Shown here: positions 54,058-64,000 of the stretch, one piece after another | Layout of the letters: each line of letters begins with the position of its first letter | Numbering within the stretch: position 1 is the first letter of the stretch | Assembly (NCBI GenBank): GCA_038025085.1 | Contig: CM076147.1 | Span: forward strand, 12,458,501-12,522,500 | Length of the DNA stretch: 64,000 bases | Source of the DNA: Tetragonia tetragonoides | Taxonomy: Eukaryota > Streptophyta > Magnoliopsida > Caryophyllales > Aizoaceae | Direction of reading: 5' to 3' | Notes under the pieces: generated by a model | Database searches by the model: none | Told to the model about the DNA's origin: nothing | Seen by the model: only the letters and a program-made list of their open reading frames with translations | Made by a program: the position numbers and the translations under genes

Positions 54058-54445
54058 TGTTGATGTCGTACTCCATCAATAACTCTAGCCATATTCTTTG
54101 TCGCATATTCAATTCCTTTTGTGTGAATATGTACTTGAGACTCTTGTGGTCCGTAAACATCTTGACAGCAGAACCATAGAGATAATGTTTATAAATCTTC
54201 AAGGCAAATACGACAGCAGCGAGCTCTATGTCGTGAGTAGGGTAATTATCCTCGTGCTTCTTCAATTGTGTTGAGGCATAAGCCACTACCTTACCATGTT
54301 GCATCAAAACACAGCCTAAGCCATGCTTAGACGCGTCACTATAGACTTCGTAGCCTTCAGTTCCTGATGGCAAAGTCAAAATGGGCGCGCTTGTAAGACG
54401 TTTCTTCAACTTTTGAAAAGCAGCTTCACACTTTTCCGACCACAC
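54058..54445 (-). pseudogene. Tekay-like RNase H, truncated
   Basis: Reads [20 protein letters not shown], then [20 protein letters not shown] (first Asp) and [18 protein letters not shown], ending LMEYDIN at the satellite junction near 54057. It is in a different frame from the RT upstream because of a one-base change near 54465. The last part of RNase H and everything downstream are gone. Confidence 0.85.
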
Positions 54446-57005
54446 AAACTTCGTCGTCTTTTTATCAAGTTTGTCATAGGCTGCGCTATCTTGGAAAATC
54501 CTTCCACAAACCTATGATAGTAAGCAGCTAACCCAACAAGACTTCTCACCCCAGTCACGCTCTTCGGTGCGGACCAATCCATAACAGCTCTAATCTTTTC
54601 CGGGTCAACAGCAACTCTACTCTTAGACACCACATGTCCTAAGAAGGAAACAGTTTCTAACCAAAACTCGCACTTCGAAAGCTTGGCATACAAATGATTT
54701 CGTCTCAAAATCTCCAAAACGGTTCGCAAGTGTTGCTCATGCTCATCAGCGTTCTTCGAATAGACCAAAATATCGTCAAAAAAGACACCTACGAACTGAT
54801 CGAGATAAGGCTGGAACGTACGGTTCATCAAATCCGTAAACTTCGCAGGTGCGTTCGTCAACCCAAAAGGCATCACCGTGAACTCGTAGTGTCCATACCT
54901 CCTCCTAAATGCGGTGTTTGCAATGTCAGGCTCGGAAATCCTGAGTTGATGGTATCCTGAACGTAGATCGATCTTGGAGAAAACAGTCGCTCCACGAAGT
55001 TGGTCAAATAGGTCGTCAATCCTCGGAAGTGGATAACGATTCTTGATCGTGATCTTGTTCAACTCTCGGCAGTCTATGCACAGTCTCATACTACCGTTCT
55101 TCTTGCGTACAAACTGAACAGGAGCACCCCAAGGCGATACACGCGGTCGAATGTATCCCTTCTCTAGTAGTTCCTCCAGTTGCGTTTTCAGTTCTTTCAT
55201 CTCTGCAGGAGCCATACGATACGAAGCATTCGAGATCGGAGCAGAGCCTGGAGCTAAGTCAATGCATTGCGGAGGCATTCCTGGAATCTCGTCTGGAAAG
55301 ATGTTAGCGTACTCCGAAACAACTGGAATAGGTTTTGAAACTTCGGCCACTCGACTTGTATGCACTACATGACATAGGTAAATCTCTTCACCTTTAGTCA
55401 TACACTCCTTTACTTTCATGGTTGCCACTACCTTCAACTTTAACTTAACCACGACTGCTTTGTAGGTAATCCTCCTACCCTTCGGTCCACGCAACGACAC
55501 ACGTTGTTCAAAGCACTCAATCTTAGCCCTATACTTGGCTAACATATCCATTCCCAAAATCACGTCAAAATCCTTCAAATCCATCTGAGTCAAATCCGCA
55601 GGCAAATCGGAATCAGCTATCCTAATCGGACACTTTTCATACAACGCTTTACAATTAACAATCGTTCTGTCTGGCATCCTAATATTTGCACTATACACAG
55701 AGCTAGGCTCTAAACCTATCTTAGATGCAAAGCTCTTAGAAAGAACAGAGTGTGTTGCACCACTATCAAACAAAACAAAAGTAGGTTGAGAGTTAACGAG
55801 AAAAGTATAAGCGATCACATTCCAGTTCGCCTCAGCTTCATTGCGGTTCGGCACATAAACCCTTCTATTCACCTCCCTATTGTTGTTGTTGTTCTGCACG
55901 GGGTTGGTAGTTGTGGGAAGTAGTGCTTGATTATTCGCAGCAAGAGCAGCAGTATTGTTGCGGTTGTTGTTGTTGTAACCCCCATTTCCACGGTAGTTAC
56001 CACCATTTCCGCGATTAGCATTTCCATTTCCACCACGATTGTAGTTGTTATCGCGGTTCTGACCATTGTCGTTCCTTCCACCACTCCAGCATTCAGATGC
56101 TTTAGTACCAAGCTTGTTGCACTCGTAGCATTGAAGTACATCGCCACGAAAGTTCTTGCCAGGATGCGTCTTGTTGCAGCGACTACAAGGCGTATTACTC
56201 CTAGCTAAGATCGAAGCTCTAAGACTATTCGAGTCACGATTCCTGTTTCCGTTGTGGTTCTGACCACCTTGGTTGTTATGATTGTCGTTGTTCGGCCTTG
56301 GCCTCTTATCTACGCCACCTGACTGGGAAGAATTCCCTTCGTCACGTTTATGATTTCCGAGCAACGAATCACGATGATCCACAACACACTCTTGGTTCAG
56401 GGCTTTCTCGTAAGATCCTTGGAACGTCAACGAGTTTCCCATAACATAACGCTGAATATCCCACTTCATGCCATCTTCGAACCTCTCAACCCGCTCAGCT
56501 TCGGTCGTCACCAAGTTAGCTGCAAAAGCAGCAAGCTCGTTGAACCTTCTTGCGTACTCAGCCACAGATAGCTTCCCTTGATAGATGTTCTCGAATTCTC
56601 GTTGCTTGTAGCGACAGACAGCTCTTGGATAGAACCGTTCACGAATAGACTCTTTGAACTCGGTCCACCCATATTCCTCAATGGTGAGTAGATCAGTGCC
56701 CACATCGCTCCACCACTTGTTAGCCTCACAATTCAGGTAGTACTTAGCGGTGTTGACCTTCATGTTGTTGGGCGATTAGTCTCCCTAAACAACTTCTCGA
56801 ACTCTAATATCCAATTCTCCAACTTGGTGGGCTCAGAGCCACCCTCAAACGTCGGAGGTTTGAGTGCATCGACATCCCAAAAGTTTCGCGTCTCAGGGTT
56901 CTGCGCGTTGTGATCTTGCTCTTGGCGCTCTAGCTGGCACGTGATGTGCTCGACAACATTGGTAAGACCTACTTCTAGTCTCGCGAGTTGGTCGTTGTTT
57001 GCCAT
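54406..57005 (-). pseudogene. Tekay-like gag-protease-RT, nearly intact copy
   Basis: Gag starts MANNDQLARLEVGLTNVVEH at 57005. A one-base deletion near 56770 shifts the frame, after which 785 codons (56763-54406) are open. In order: gag capsid ([20 protein letters not shown]), Asn/Gly-rich region, zinc knuckle [14 protein letters not shown] (usual His replaced by Thr), protease active site [11 protein letters not shown] near 55770, RT with [15 protein letters not shown] and catalytic [11 protein letters not shown] near 54770. Gag and RT would build and replicate the element. The one frameshift and lost knuckle His are the main defects, apart from the missing integrase. Confidence 0.88.
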
Positions 57006-57736
57006 TATAACAAATCTGAGACATAAAAGAGCAATGGTTGATCACCATTTCAGCAAAATTGGCACATTCGACCCAAATTGAGGTCTAATTGAGAGATATA
57101 GGTTATAATTGAAACCAATCTCGTGACATTTAGTAATTAGCATATAAGTTTCAATGATCGACCTTACATTGTAGGTCTAAGCAACATACTTGCTTTGAAT
57201 GTTCTCAATTCTCATACATAATAGTTCGATATGCAATAACAAAGTAGACACATTGGTCTCACACGATTGATAAGCAATAACATTCACACTTCACTCATTG
57301 AGGCTCCATACTATTTTAGTAGGGCAATAAACAATGACATTTGATTGCATACAATACATGCTTAGCCTTTGGCTCACAATTGACTTGATCATGCTCAATA
57401 AAAATTTTGCCATAATTCCGACATGGATTTCCAATCATGTCTAGGCAATACGAGATAGCATTACGAAGCTATGAGTCATCCATGCAATTATGTGATAAAA
57501 CGATCATATAAAACAAATTCTCAACGATATCATATAATCAAATGAAGTAGTCTTGCAATGAGACAAATTGCAAGTAAATAGTAGTCATAAATATTTGATG
57601 CCTATGCAACTACACCAACATCAAAATTGACCACGCGTGGCCATCACAATAGCTAAAGTTCAATAAAACTCAAGTAAAACTAATAAGGAAATAATCTAGT
57701 TCTACTTGACACTAGCACACATTTTCTTCGCGCTAG
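54761..57736 (-). repeat. tandem duplication inside Tekay-like element, unit A
   Basis: Unit A (54761-57736) and unit B (57734-60728) are head-to-tail copies of the same ~2.98-kb piece (RT middle back to the untranslated leader). The junction CGCGCTAG|ACCAAAATATCG shows a 3-bp TAG overlap. Confidence 0.9.
57006..57733. other. non-coding leader in unit A
   Basis: AT-rich, no coding sequence, nearly the same as 60001-60728 in unit B. A possible splice acceptor TTTTATGTCTCAG precedes the gag ATG in both. Confidence 0.7.
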
Positions 57737-59997
57737 ACCAAAATATCGTCAATAAAGACAACTACGAACTGACCGGGATAAGGCTGGAACGTACGGTTCA
57801 TCAAATCCATAAACTTCACAGGTGGGTTCGTCAACCCAAAAGGCATCACCTTGAACTCGTAGTGTCCATACCTCGTCCTAAACGCGGTGTTTGCAATGTC
57901 AGGCTCGGAAATCCTGAGTTGATGGTATCCTGAACGTAGATCGATCTTGGAGAAAACAGTCGCTCCACGAAGTTGGTCAAATAGGTCGTCAATCCTTGGA
58001 AGTGGATAACGATTCTTGATCGTGATCTTGTTCAACTCTTGGCAGTCTATGCACAGTCTCATACTACCGTCCTTCTTACGTACGAATAGAACAGGAGCAC
58101 CCCAAGGCGATACACTCGGGCGTATGTATCCCTTCTCCTGTAGTTCCTCAAGTTGCGTTTTCAGATCTTTCATCTCTGCAGGAGCCATACGATACGGAGC
58201 TTTCGAGATCGGAGCAGAACCTGGAGCTAAGTCAATCGTGAAGTCGATAATGCATTGCTAAGGCATTCCTGGAATCTCGTCTGGAAAGACGTCAGCGTAC
58301 TCCGAAAGAACTGGAATAGGTTTTGAAACTTCGGCCTCTCGACTTGTGTCCACTTCATGACATAGGTAAATCGCTTCACCTTTAGTCATACACTCCTTTG
58401 CTTTCTTGGTTGCCACTACCTTCAACTTTGGCTTAACCACGACTGCTTTGTAGGTAATCCGCATACCCTTCGGTCCACGCAACGACACACGTTGTTCAAA
58501 GCACTCAATCTTAGCCCTATACTTGGCTAACCAATCCATTCCCAAAATCACGTCAAAATCCTTCAAATCCATTTGAATCAAATCCGCAGGTAAATCGGAA
58601 CCAGCTATCCTAATCGGACACTTTTTATACAACGCTTTATAATTAACAATCGTTCCATCTGGTATCCTAATATTTGCACTATACACAGATTTAGGCTCTA
58701 AACCTATCTTAGATGCAAAGCTCTTAGGAAGAATACAGTGTGTTGCACCACTATCAAACAAAACAAAAGCAGGTTGAGAGTTAACGAGAAAAGTACAAGC
58801 TATCACATACGGGTTCGCCTCAGCTTCATTGCGGTTCAGCACCTAAACCCTTCCATTCACCCCCTTATTGTTGTTGTTGTTCTGCATGGGGTTGGCAGGT
58901 GCGGGAAGTAGTGCTTGATTATTCGCAGTAGAAGCAGCAGTATTGTTGCGGTTGTTGTTGTTGTAACCCCCATTTCCACGGTAGTTACCACCATTTCCGC
59001 GATTAGCATTTCCACTTCCACTATGATTGTAGTTGTTATCGCGGTTCTGACCATTGCCGTTCCTTCCACGGCTCCAGCATTCAGAAGCTTTGTGACCAGG
59101 CTTGTTGCACTCGTAGCATTGAAGTACATCGCCACGACAGTTCTTGCCAGGATGCGTCTTGTTGCAGCGACTACAAGGCGTATTCCTCCTCCTAGCTAAG
59201 ATCGTAGCTCTATGACTATTCGAGTCACGATTCCTGTTCCCGTTGTGGTTCTGACCACCTTGGTTGTTGTGATTGCCGTTGTTTGGCCTTGGCCTCTTAT
59301 CTACGCCACCTGACTAGGAAGAATGCCCTTCATCACGTTTATGCTTTCCGAGCAACGAATCACGACGATCCACAACACGCTCTTGGTTCAAAGATTTCTC
59401 GTAAGATCCTTGGAATGTCAGCGAGTTTCCCGTAACATAATGCTGAATATCCCACTTCAGGCCATCTTCAAACCTCTCGACACACTCAGCTTTGGTCGTC
59501 ACCAAGTTAGGTGCAAAAGCAGCAAGCTCGTTGAACTTTGTTGCGTACTCAGCCACAGATAGCTTCCCTTGATAGATGTTCTCGAATTCCCGTTGTTTCT
59601 GGCGACGGACAGCTCTTGGACAGAACCGTTCACGAATAGACTCTTTGAACTCGGTCCACCCATATTCCTCAATGGTGAGTAGATCAGTGCCCACATCGCA
59701 CCACCACTTGTTAGCCTCACCCTTCAGGTAGTACGTAGCGGTGTTGTCCTTCATGTTGTTGGGCCGATTAGTCTCCCTAAACAACTTCTCGAACTCGATT
59801 ATCCAATTTTCCAACATGGTGGGCTCAGAGCCACCCTCAAACATCGGAGGTTTGACTGCATGGAAATCCCTAAAGTAGCGCGTCTCAGGGTTCTGCGCGT
59901 TGTGATCTTGCTCTTGGCGCTCTAGCTGGCGCGTGATGTGCTAGACAACATTGGTAAGACCTACTTCTAGTATCGCGAGTCGGTTGTTGGTTGCCAT
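57737..59997 (-). pseudogene. Tekay-like gag-protease-RT, duplicated broken copy
   Basis: The same domains as 54406-57005, truncated in RT at the duplication junction right after FIDDILV. Gag (59314-59844, [20 protein letters not shown]), a knuckle with the normal His (CNKPGHKASEC near 59090), protease (FDSGATHCILPKSF near 58755) and RT ([20 protein letters not shown] near 58060) are visible. Stops at 58258 and 58843 and others in gag break it. Its upstream leader adjoins the unidentified frame at 60697-61322. Confidence 0.85.
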
Positions 59998-60007
59998 TAT
60001 AACAAAT

Positions 60008-60697
60008 CTGAGACATAAAAGAGCAATGGTTGATCACCATTTCAGCAAAATTGGCACATTCGACCCAAATTGAGGTCTAATTGAGAGATATAGATTATAA
60101 TTGAAACCAATCTCTTGACATTTAGCAATTAGCATATAAGTTTCAATGATCGACCTTACATTGTAGGTCTAAGCAACATATTTGCTTTGAATATTCTCAG
60201 TTCTCATGCATAATAAATCGATATGCAATAACAAAGTAGACACATTGGTCTCACACAATTGATAAGCAATAACATTCACACTTTACTCATCGAGGCTCCA
60301 TACTATTTTAGTTGGGCAATAAACAATGACATTTGATTGCATACAATAGATGCTTAGCCTTTGGCTCACAATTGATATGATCATGCTCAATGAAATTTTT
60401 GCCATAATTCCGACATGGATTTCCCATCATGTCTAGGCAATACAAGATAGCATTACGAAGCTATGAGTCAACCATGCAACTATGTGATAAAACGATCATA
60501 TAAAACAAATTCTTAACGATATCATATAATCAAATGAAGTAGTATTGCAATGAGACAAATTGCAAGTAAATAGTAGTCATAAATATTTGTTGCCTATGCA
60601 ACTACACCAACATCAAAATTGACCACGCAGGGCCATCACAATAGCTAAAGTTCAATAAAACTCAAGTAAAACTAATAAGGCAATAATCTAGTTCTAC
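60008..60697 (-). other. possible intron between leader frame and gag
   Basis: On the minus strand: donor TCAA|GTAGAAC at 60697 and acceptor TTTTATGTCTCAG|ATTTG ending at 60008, giving 690 bp. Splicing would put the leader frame (...ASVK) in frame with the gag ATG (59997) via AAA-TTT-GTT-ATA. Not tested; in-frame joining has a one-in-three chance by accident. Confidence 0.4.
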
Positions 60698-61322
60698 TTG
60701 ACACTAGCACACATTTTCTTTGCGCTAGGGGACTCGTCATGATTGTCCTTCCTCCTAGGCTTCACCTCCTTGCAAGGCGTGTATGGATAAGCATATCCAC
60801 CGAATTTCTAGGGCATTAAAAGTTTCCTAAAATTATCTGCATGCTTGTGCTTCTTGGTCCAGCAGTACTCCCACATACCTTTCACCGCAGGCAGTAGCAC
60901 GTGGTTCACCTTCCACTCGAACTCGGATAGGCATAACTCAGCTGCGACACCTCTAAAGCAGAGAGACCATCTCGTACCTTCTTCGTACTTCTTCTTGTGC
61001 AAGTGACCGCTCTTGGAGACTACGTCGTCGTACTTCTCCTTGAGTCCCATCCAAGGATGGATGTTAGGCAGACCAGGCAGCAGTAGCTCTACCCATAAGC
61101 CTTCATGTAGACTCGTGCGATTCTCGTACTGATAACGCTCGTTCGTAGTGTAAGCACGTCGTATATAGATACGTATATCCTCCAGCTCAGCATCAGTAGC
61201 AAAGAATGGCTCCATAAGAAGAGACTAATTTGCAGCAGGAGTAGGTGCAGCAATAGGTGCAGGAGTAGGCGCGATGTTGTTGTCGCTCTCGGCACTAGTA
61301 TCTTCCAATTCAGGCATGTCAT
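60697..61322 (-). pseudogene. unidentified leader reading frame upstream of gag
   Basis: Minus-strand frame between the LTR promoter and gag. The N-terminal part is acidic and Pro/Ala-rich (PELEDTSAESDNN, then PTPAPIAAPTPAAN). A compact region from ATG 61215 follows: MEPFFATDAELEDIRIYIRR, LHEGLWVELLLPGLPNIHPW, then TRWSLCFRGVAAELCLSEF. A Lys-rich tail (KEVKPRRKDNHDESPSAKK) ends at TAG 60694. Two in-frame TAG codons (61225-61227 and 60808-60810) break it. The + strand relative has nothing similar in its leader. No family was recognised; it could be a captured host exon, a lineage-specific ORF or a chimeric junction. Confidence 0.55.
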
Positions 61323-61489
61323 CATGCTCTTCCGGCACTGTATGTTCGGAGGGATCTTCCTCTTCCTCCACCCGTGCAGCAGGTGCGACAACTGGGGTAG
61401 GTACAGGCGCGACTATAGGCGCGGGGTGTGCGGCCTCGTCGCGTGCGGCAATCGCGTGCGCGGGGCGGTCTTGCGCGGGTTCGCGGCGT
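61323..61489 (-). other. GC-rich Pro/Ala-coding upstream part of leader frame
   Basis: The same frame stays open upstream without an ATG (RPAHAIAARDEAAHPAPIV ...), unusually GC-rich with CGCG motifs, so a non-ATG start or a missing 5' exon is possible. The GC content contrasts with the AT-rich U3 next to it. Confidence 0.4.
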
Positions 61490-61922
61490 GAGAGAGGGAG
61501 AGAGGGAGAGAGAGAGTGAGGACGTGCGTGAGAGAGGGAGAGAGAGTGTGAATGCTTGAGGGTTTTGACTCACTTTGTAAAACTGACTAATTGTCTCACG
61601 TTTTCCTTATATAGGTCCTTAGTCAACCCAAGTGAAATACTACTAGGTTAAGGAATTTATTTAATAATTTCTGATTTAAATAGCAAATTAAAACAAATTA
61701 AAACTATATGAATAATTCTTATTCATATATAAACATTTTAATTAAACTCCTCAAAATGAATAAATGCAATTTATGAAAGTCCCATAATAATAATTAATAT
61801 TATTATGGCTTTAATTGAATAAATCGAATCCTTGAATAAATATATACGATTTATTCTCCGAAACTATTTATAAATCATTTATAAATCAATATAATAATTA
61901 AAGAAAATATTGGGGTATCACA
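61490..61922 (-). repeat. LTR U3 and CT-rich leader of minus-strand Tekay-like element
   Basis: On the minus strand it begins TGTGATACCCC and closely follows 2135-2560 of the + element through the TATA box (CCTATATAAGG at 61606-61616) and the CTCTCTCT leader. Homology stops there. Confidence 0.85.
61606..61616 (-). promoter_or_regulatory. TATA box of minus-strand Tekay-like element
   Basis: CCTATATAAGG on the minus strand, equivalent to 2452-2462 of the + element. Confidence 0.65.
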
Positions 61923-63625
61923 TAGTTTCATACTCAAATGAATGCAAACAAACTATTTGGATGCTTTCTCTTAATATACAACACAAAAGAAGTCAAATCT
62001 CTTTCACCCTACTCGTATGAGCATTCAAAATGCGTAAATGCATTCAAAAGCTAGAGTTGTAGCTTGTTTGTATTTTAAAACATTCGTGGTGTTGTTTCAT
62101 ACTCAAATGAATGCAAACAAAATATTTGGGTGCTTTCTCTTAATATACAAAACAAAAGAACTCAATCTATATCACCCTAGTCGTAAGAGCTGTTAAAACG
62201 CGTAAATGCATTCAAAAGCTTGAGTTGAAGCTTGTTTGTACTTGTAAACATCCTTGGTGTAGTTTCACACTCAAATGAATGCAAACAAAGTATTTGGATG
62301 CTTTCCATTTGGGTGCTTTCTCTTAATATACAACACAAAAGACCTCAATCTCTATCACCCTAGTCGTAAGAGCTGTTAAAACGCGTAAATGCATTCAAAA
62401 GATTGAGTTGAAGCTTGTTTGTACTTGTAAACATCCTTGGTGTAGTTTCACAATCAAATGAATGCAAACAAAGTATTTGGATGCTTTCTCTTAATATACA
62501 ACACAAAAGAACTCAAATCTCTTACACCCTACTCGTAAGAGCTTATAAAACGCGTAAATGCATTCAAAAGCTTGAGTTGAAGCACGTTTTTACTTGTAAA
62601 CGTCCTAGGTGTAGTTTCACACTCAAATGAATGCAAACAAAGTATTTGGATGCTTTCTCTTATACAACACAAAAGAACTCAAATCTCTTTCACCCTACTC
62701 GTATGAGCTTTTAAAACACGTAAATGCATTCAAAAACTTGAGTTGAAGCTTGTTTGTACTTGTAAAAATCCTAGGAGTAGCTTCACACTCAAAAGAATGC
62801 AAACAAAATATTTGAATGCTTTCTCTTAATATACAACACAAAAGAACTCAAATCTCTTTCACCCTACTCGTATGAGCTTTTAATACGCGTAAATGCATTC
62901 AAAAGCTTGGGTTGTAGCTTGTTTGTACTTTAAAACATTTCTAGTGTAGTTTCATACTCCAATGAATGAAAACAAAACATTTGAGTGCTTTATCTTAATA
63001 TACAACACAAAAGAACTCAATCTCTATCACCCTCGTCGTAAGTGGTGTGAAAACGCGTAAATACATTCAAAAGCTTGAGTTTAAGCTTGATTGTAGTTGT
63101 AAACAGCCTTGGTGTAGTTTCACACTCATATGAATGCAAAAAAAGTATTTGGATGCTTTCCATTTGGGTGCTTTCTCTTAATATACAACACAAAAGACCT
63201 CAATCTCTATCACCCTAGTCGTAAGAGCTGTTAAAATGCGTAAATGAATTCAAAAGATTAAGTTGAAGCTTGTTTTTACTTGTAAACATCCTTGGTGTAG
63301 GTTTACACTCAAATGAATGCAAACAAAGTGTTTGGATGCTTTCTCTTAATATACAACACAAAAGAACTCAAATATCTTTCACCCTACTCGTAAGAGCTTA
63401 TAAAACGCGTAAATGCATTCAAAAGCTTGAGTTGAAGCTCGTTTGTACTTGTAAACATCCTAGGTGTAGTTTCACACTCAAATGAATGCAAACAAAGTAT
63501 TTGGATGCTTTCTCTTAATATACAACACAAAAGAACTCAAATCTCTTTCACCCTACTCGTAAGAGGTTTTAAAACGCGTAAATGTATTTAAAAGCTTGAG
63601 TTGAAGCTTGTTTGTACCTGTAAAC
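61923..63625 (+). repeat. ~169-bp satellite array, right block (about 10 monomers)
   Basis: The same satellite as 49577-54057, resuming in the same orientation right after the Tekay-like LTR start. Long variants (CATTTGGGTG) are at 62306 and 63161, 855 bp apart. About 26 bp of the monomer (TAGTTTCA...GAATGCAAA) occur on both sides of the Tekay-like insertion. Confidence 0.95.
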
Positions 63626-64000
63626 TGATACGTGAGAACGCAATATACAGCGGAACTAGGTATAAAAAATGATAAAGATTGGATCTTGATTTTTAAAGAA
63701 CAATAAAGAAGATATTTCTTGAATAATACTCTTAGGCTGCGCCACAAAGAACACTAATCAAGAATGGATCTTGAACGTAATCCACCAAGGCAACCCAACA
63801 AGAGGTTGACTCTCCACAAAGGTAGAATCGGTTTTAGCCTCCACAAAGGTAAGCTAGATACTTAAGCAATTGCTCAATATACTCAATTTGATTAATTCTG
63901 AATTCTCTGTTGTTTTGGATGAGTACATGGTGTTTATATAGATAAAGCTAAACCTAATGCATCTAGGAAACATGAAACTTTCCTAATCCTTCTTGGAATA
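63626..64000 (-). repeat. probable LTR edge of an unidentified retrotransposon
   Basis: The satellite stops at a TG...; on the minus strand the new sequence ends CTCACGTATCA there and has a TATA box (TATATAAA at 63933-63940) about 300 bp earlier, followed by a typical leader. A minus-strand LTR ending in CA against the satellite fits a 3' or solo LTR whose rest lies beyond the window. The lineage cannot be told. Confidence 0.5.

Larger units (their letters stand above)
57734..60728 (-). repeat. tandem duplication inside Tekay-like element, unit B
   Basis: Copy of unit A with scattered substitutions and small indels; for example, unit A lacks a ~15-bp stretch present near 58235. The units have therefore diverged independently. 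Confidence 0.9.
54058..61922 (-). mobile_element. Tekay-like element with internal tandem duplication, inside the satellite
   Basis: On the minus strand: an LTR start (TGTGATACCCC at 61922), TATA box, CT-rich leader, an unidentified reading frame, then [UTR-gag-PR-RT] in a broken copy (60728-57737), followed by a second UTR-gag-PR-RT and RNase H (57736-54058). It ends inside RNase H directly against satellite; integrase and 3' LTR are missing. Related to the element at 1-5211. Confidence 0.88.

Noticed and set aside
49577..63625. Recurrent ~71-codon frames in the satellite (for example near 52119, 52977, 62415, 63270)
   Set aside because: They repeat with the satellite monomer, whose length of about 169 bp is not a multiple of three, and have no recognisable domain. 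They are by-products of the array.
1..64000. Envelope gene or endogenous pararetrovirus
   Set aside because: No envelope-like or movement-protein frame was recognised, and LTRs, polypurine tracts and RT-RNaseH-IN order identify ordinary Ty3/gypsy retrotransposons.
1..64000. rRNA or tRNA genes
   Set aside because: None was recognised by eye; the tRNA-like signal near 26410 is a primer binding site.

Overview
The window is repeat-only DNA from a flowering plant, most likely pericentromeric heterochromatin of a eudicot. No ordinary host gene, rRNA or tRNA was recognised. The evidence is several Ty3/gypsy LTR retrotransposons of plant lineages (Tekay/Del-like chromovirus; Tat-Ogre-like and Tat-Retand-like, assigned from domain motifs), plant L1-type LINE fragments, a hAT-type MITE, and a ~169-bp satellite array. 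The species cannot be named from the sequence alone.

Layout. 1-5211: 3' part of a + strand Tekay-like element (decayed RT, RNase H, integrase) and its 3.08-kb 3' LTR, which holds a 453-bp hAT MITE. 5298-6184: a large foldback repeat. 6290-11400: a decayed LINE split by a second 5'-truncated LINE (7910-9592) flanked by a 90-bp direct repeat. 10608-17485: a tandem duplication whose first copy has a 1.8-kb deletion sealed with a 22-nt filler. 14156-14950 and 48086-49575: two halves of a small gypsy-like element with a protease but no visible RT. Its interruption, 14951-48085, is a Tat-Retand-like element on the minus strand flanked by a 64-bp direct repeat. Between its integrase and its 3' LTR lie four + strand (antisense) gene-like units, each with its own TATA box. 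Its integrase is split by a complete + strand Tat-Ogre-like element (24489-41777, target duplication AGATG), which has gag, protease, a second gag-like domain, an in-frame intron, a G-patch, RT, archaeal-type RNase H and integrase, and a repeat-encoding ORF before the 3' LTR. 49577-54057 and 61923-63625: satellite with signs of a five-monomer higher-order repeat. 54058-61922: a minus-strand Tekay-like element inside the satellite with an internal ~3-kb tandem duplication and an unidentified leader reading frame. 63626-64000: the edge of another LTR.

Relative history (inference): the small gypsy element came first, then the Retand-like insertion, then the Ogre-like insertion into its integrase. 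The 4.35-kb tandem duplication also came after the Retand-like insertion, because it includes that element's LTR and antisense genes; its order relative to the Ogre-like insertion is not determined. Coding regions are mostly broken by stops and frameshifts. The most intact reading frames are the minus-strand Tekay-like gag-PR-RT, the Retand-like integrase (if the Ogre-like insertion is discounted), the Ogre-like RNase H and integrase, and antisense units 3 and 4, which carry one stop each.

Most noteworthy: the four-unit antisense cassette, the Ogre-like gag-PR-gag-intron-pol organisation with its 18-residue repeat ORF, the leader reading frame of the minus-strand Tekay-like element that could splice in frame to gag, and the unusually long duplications flanking two insertions.
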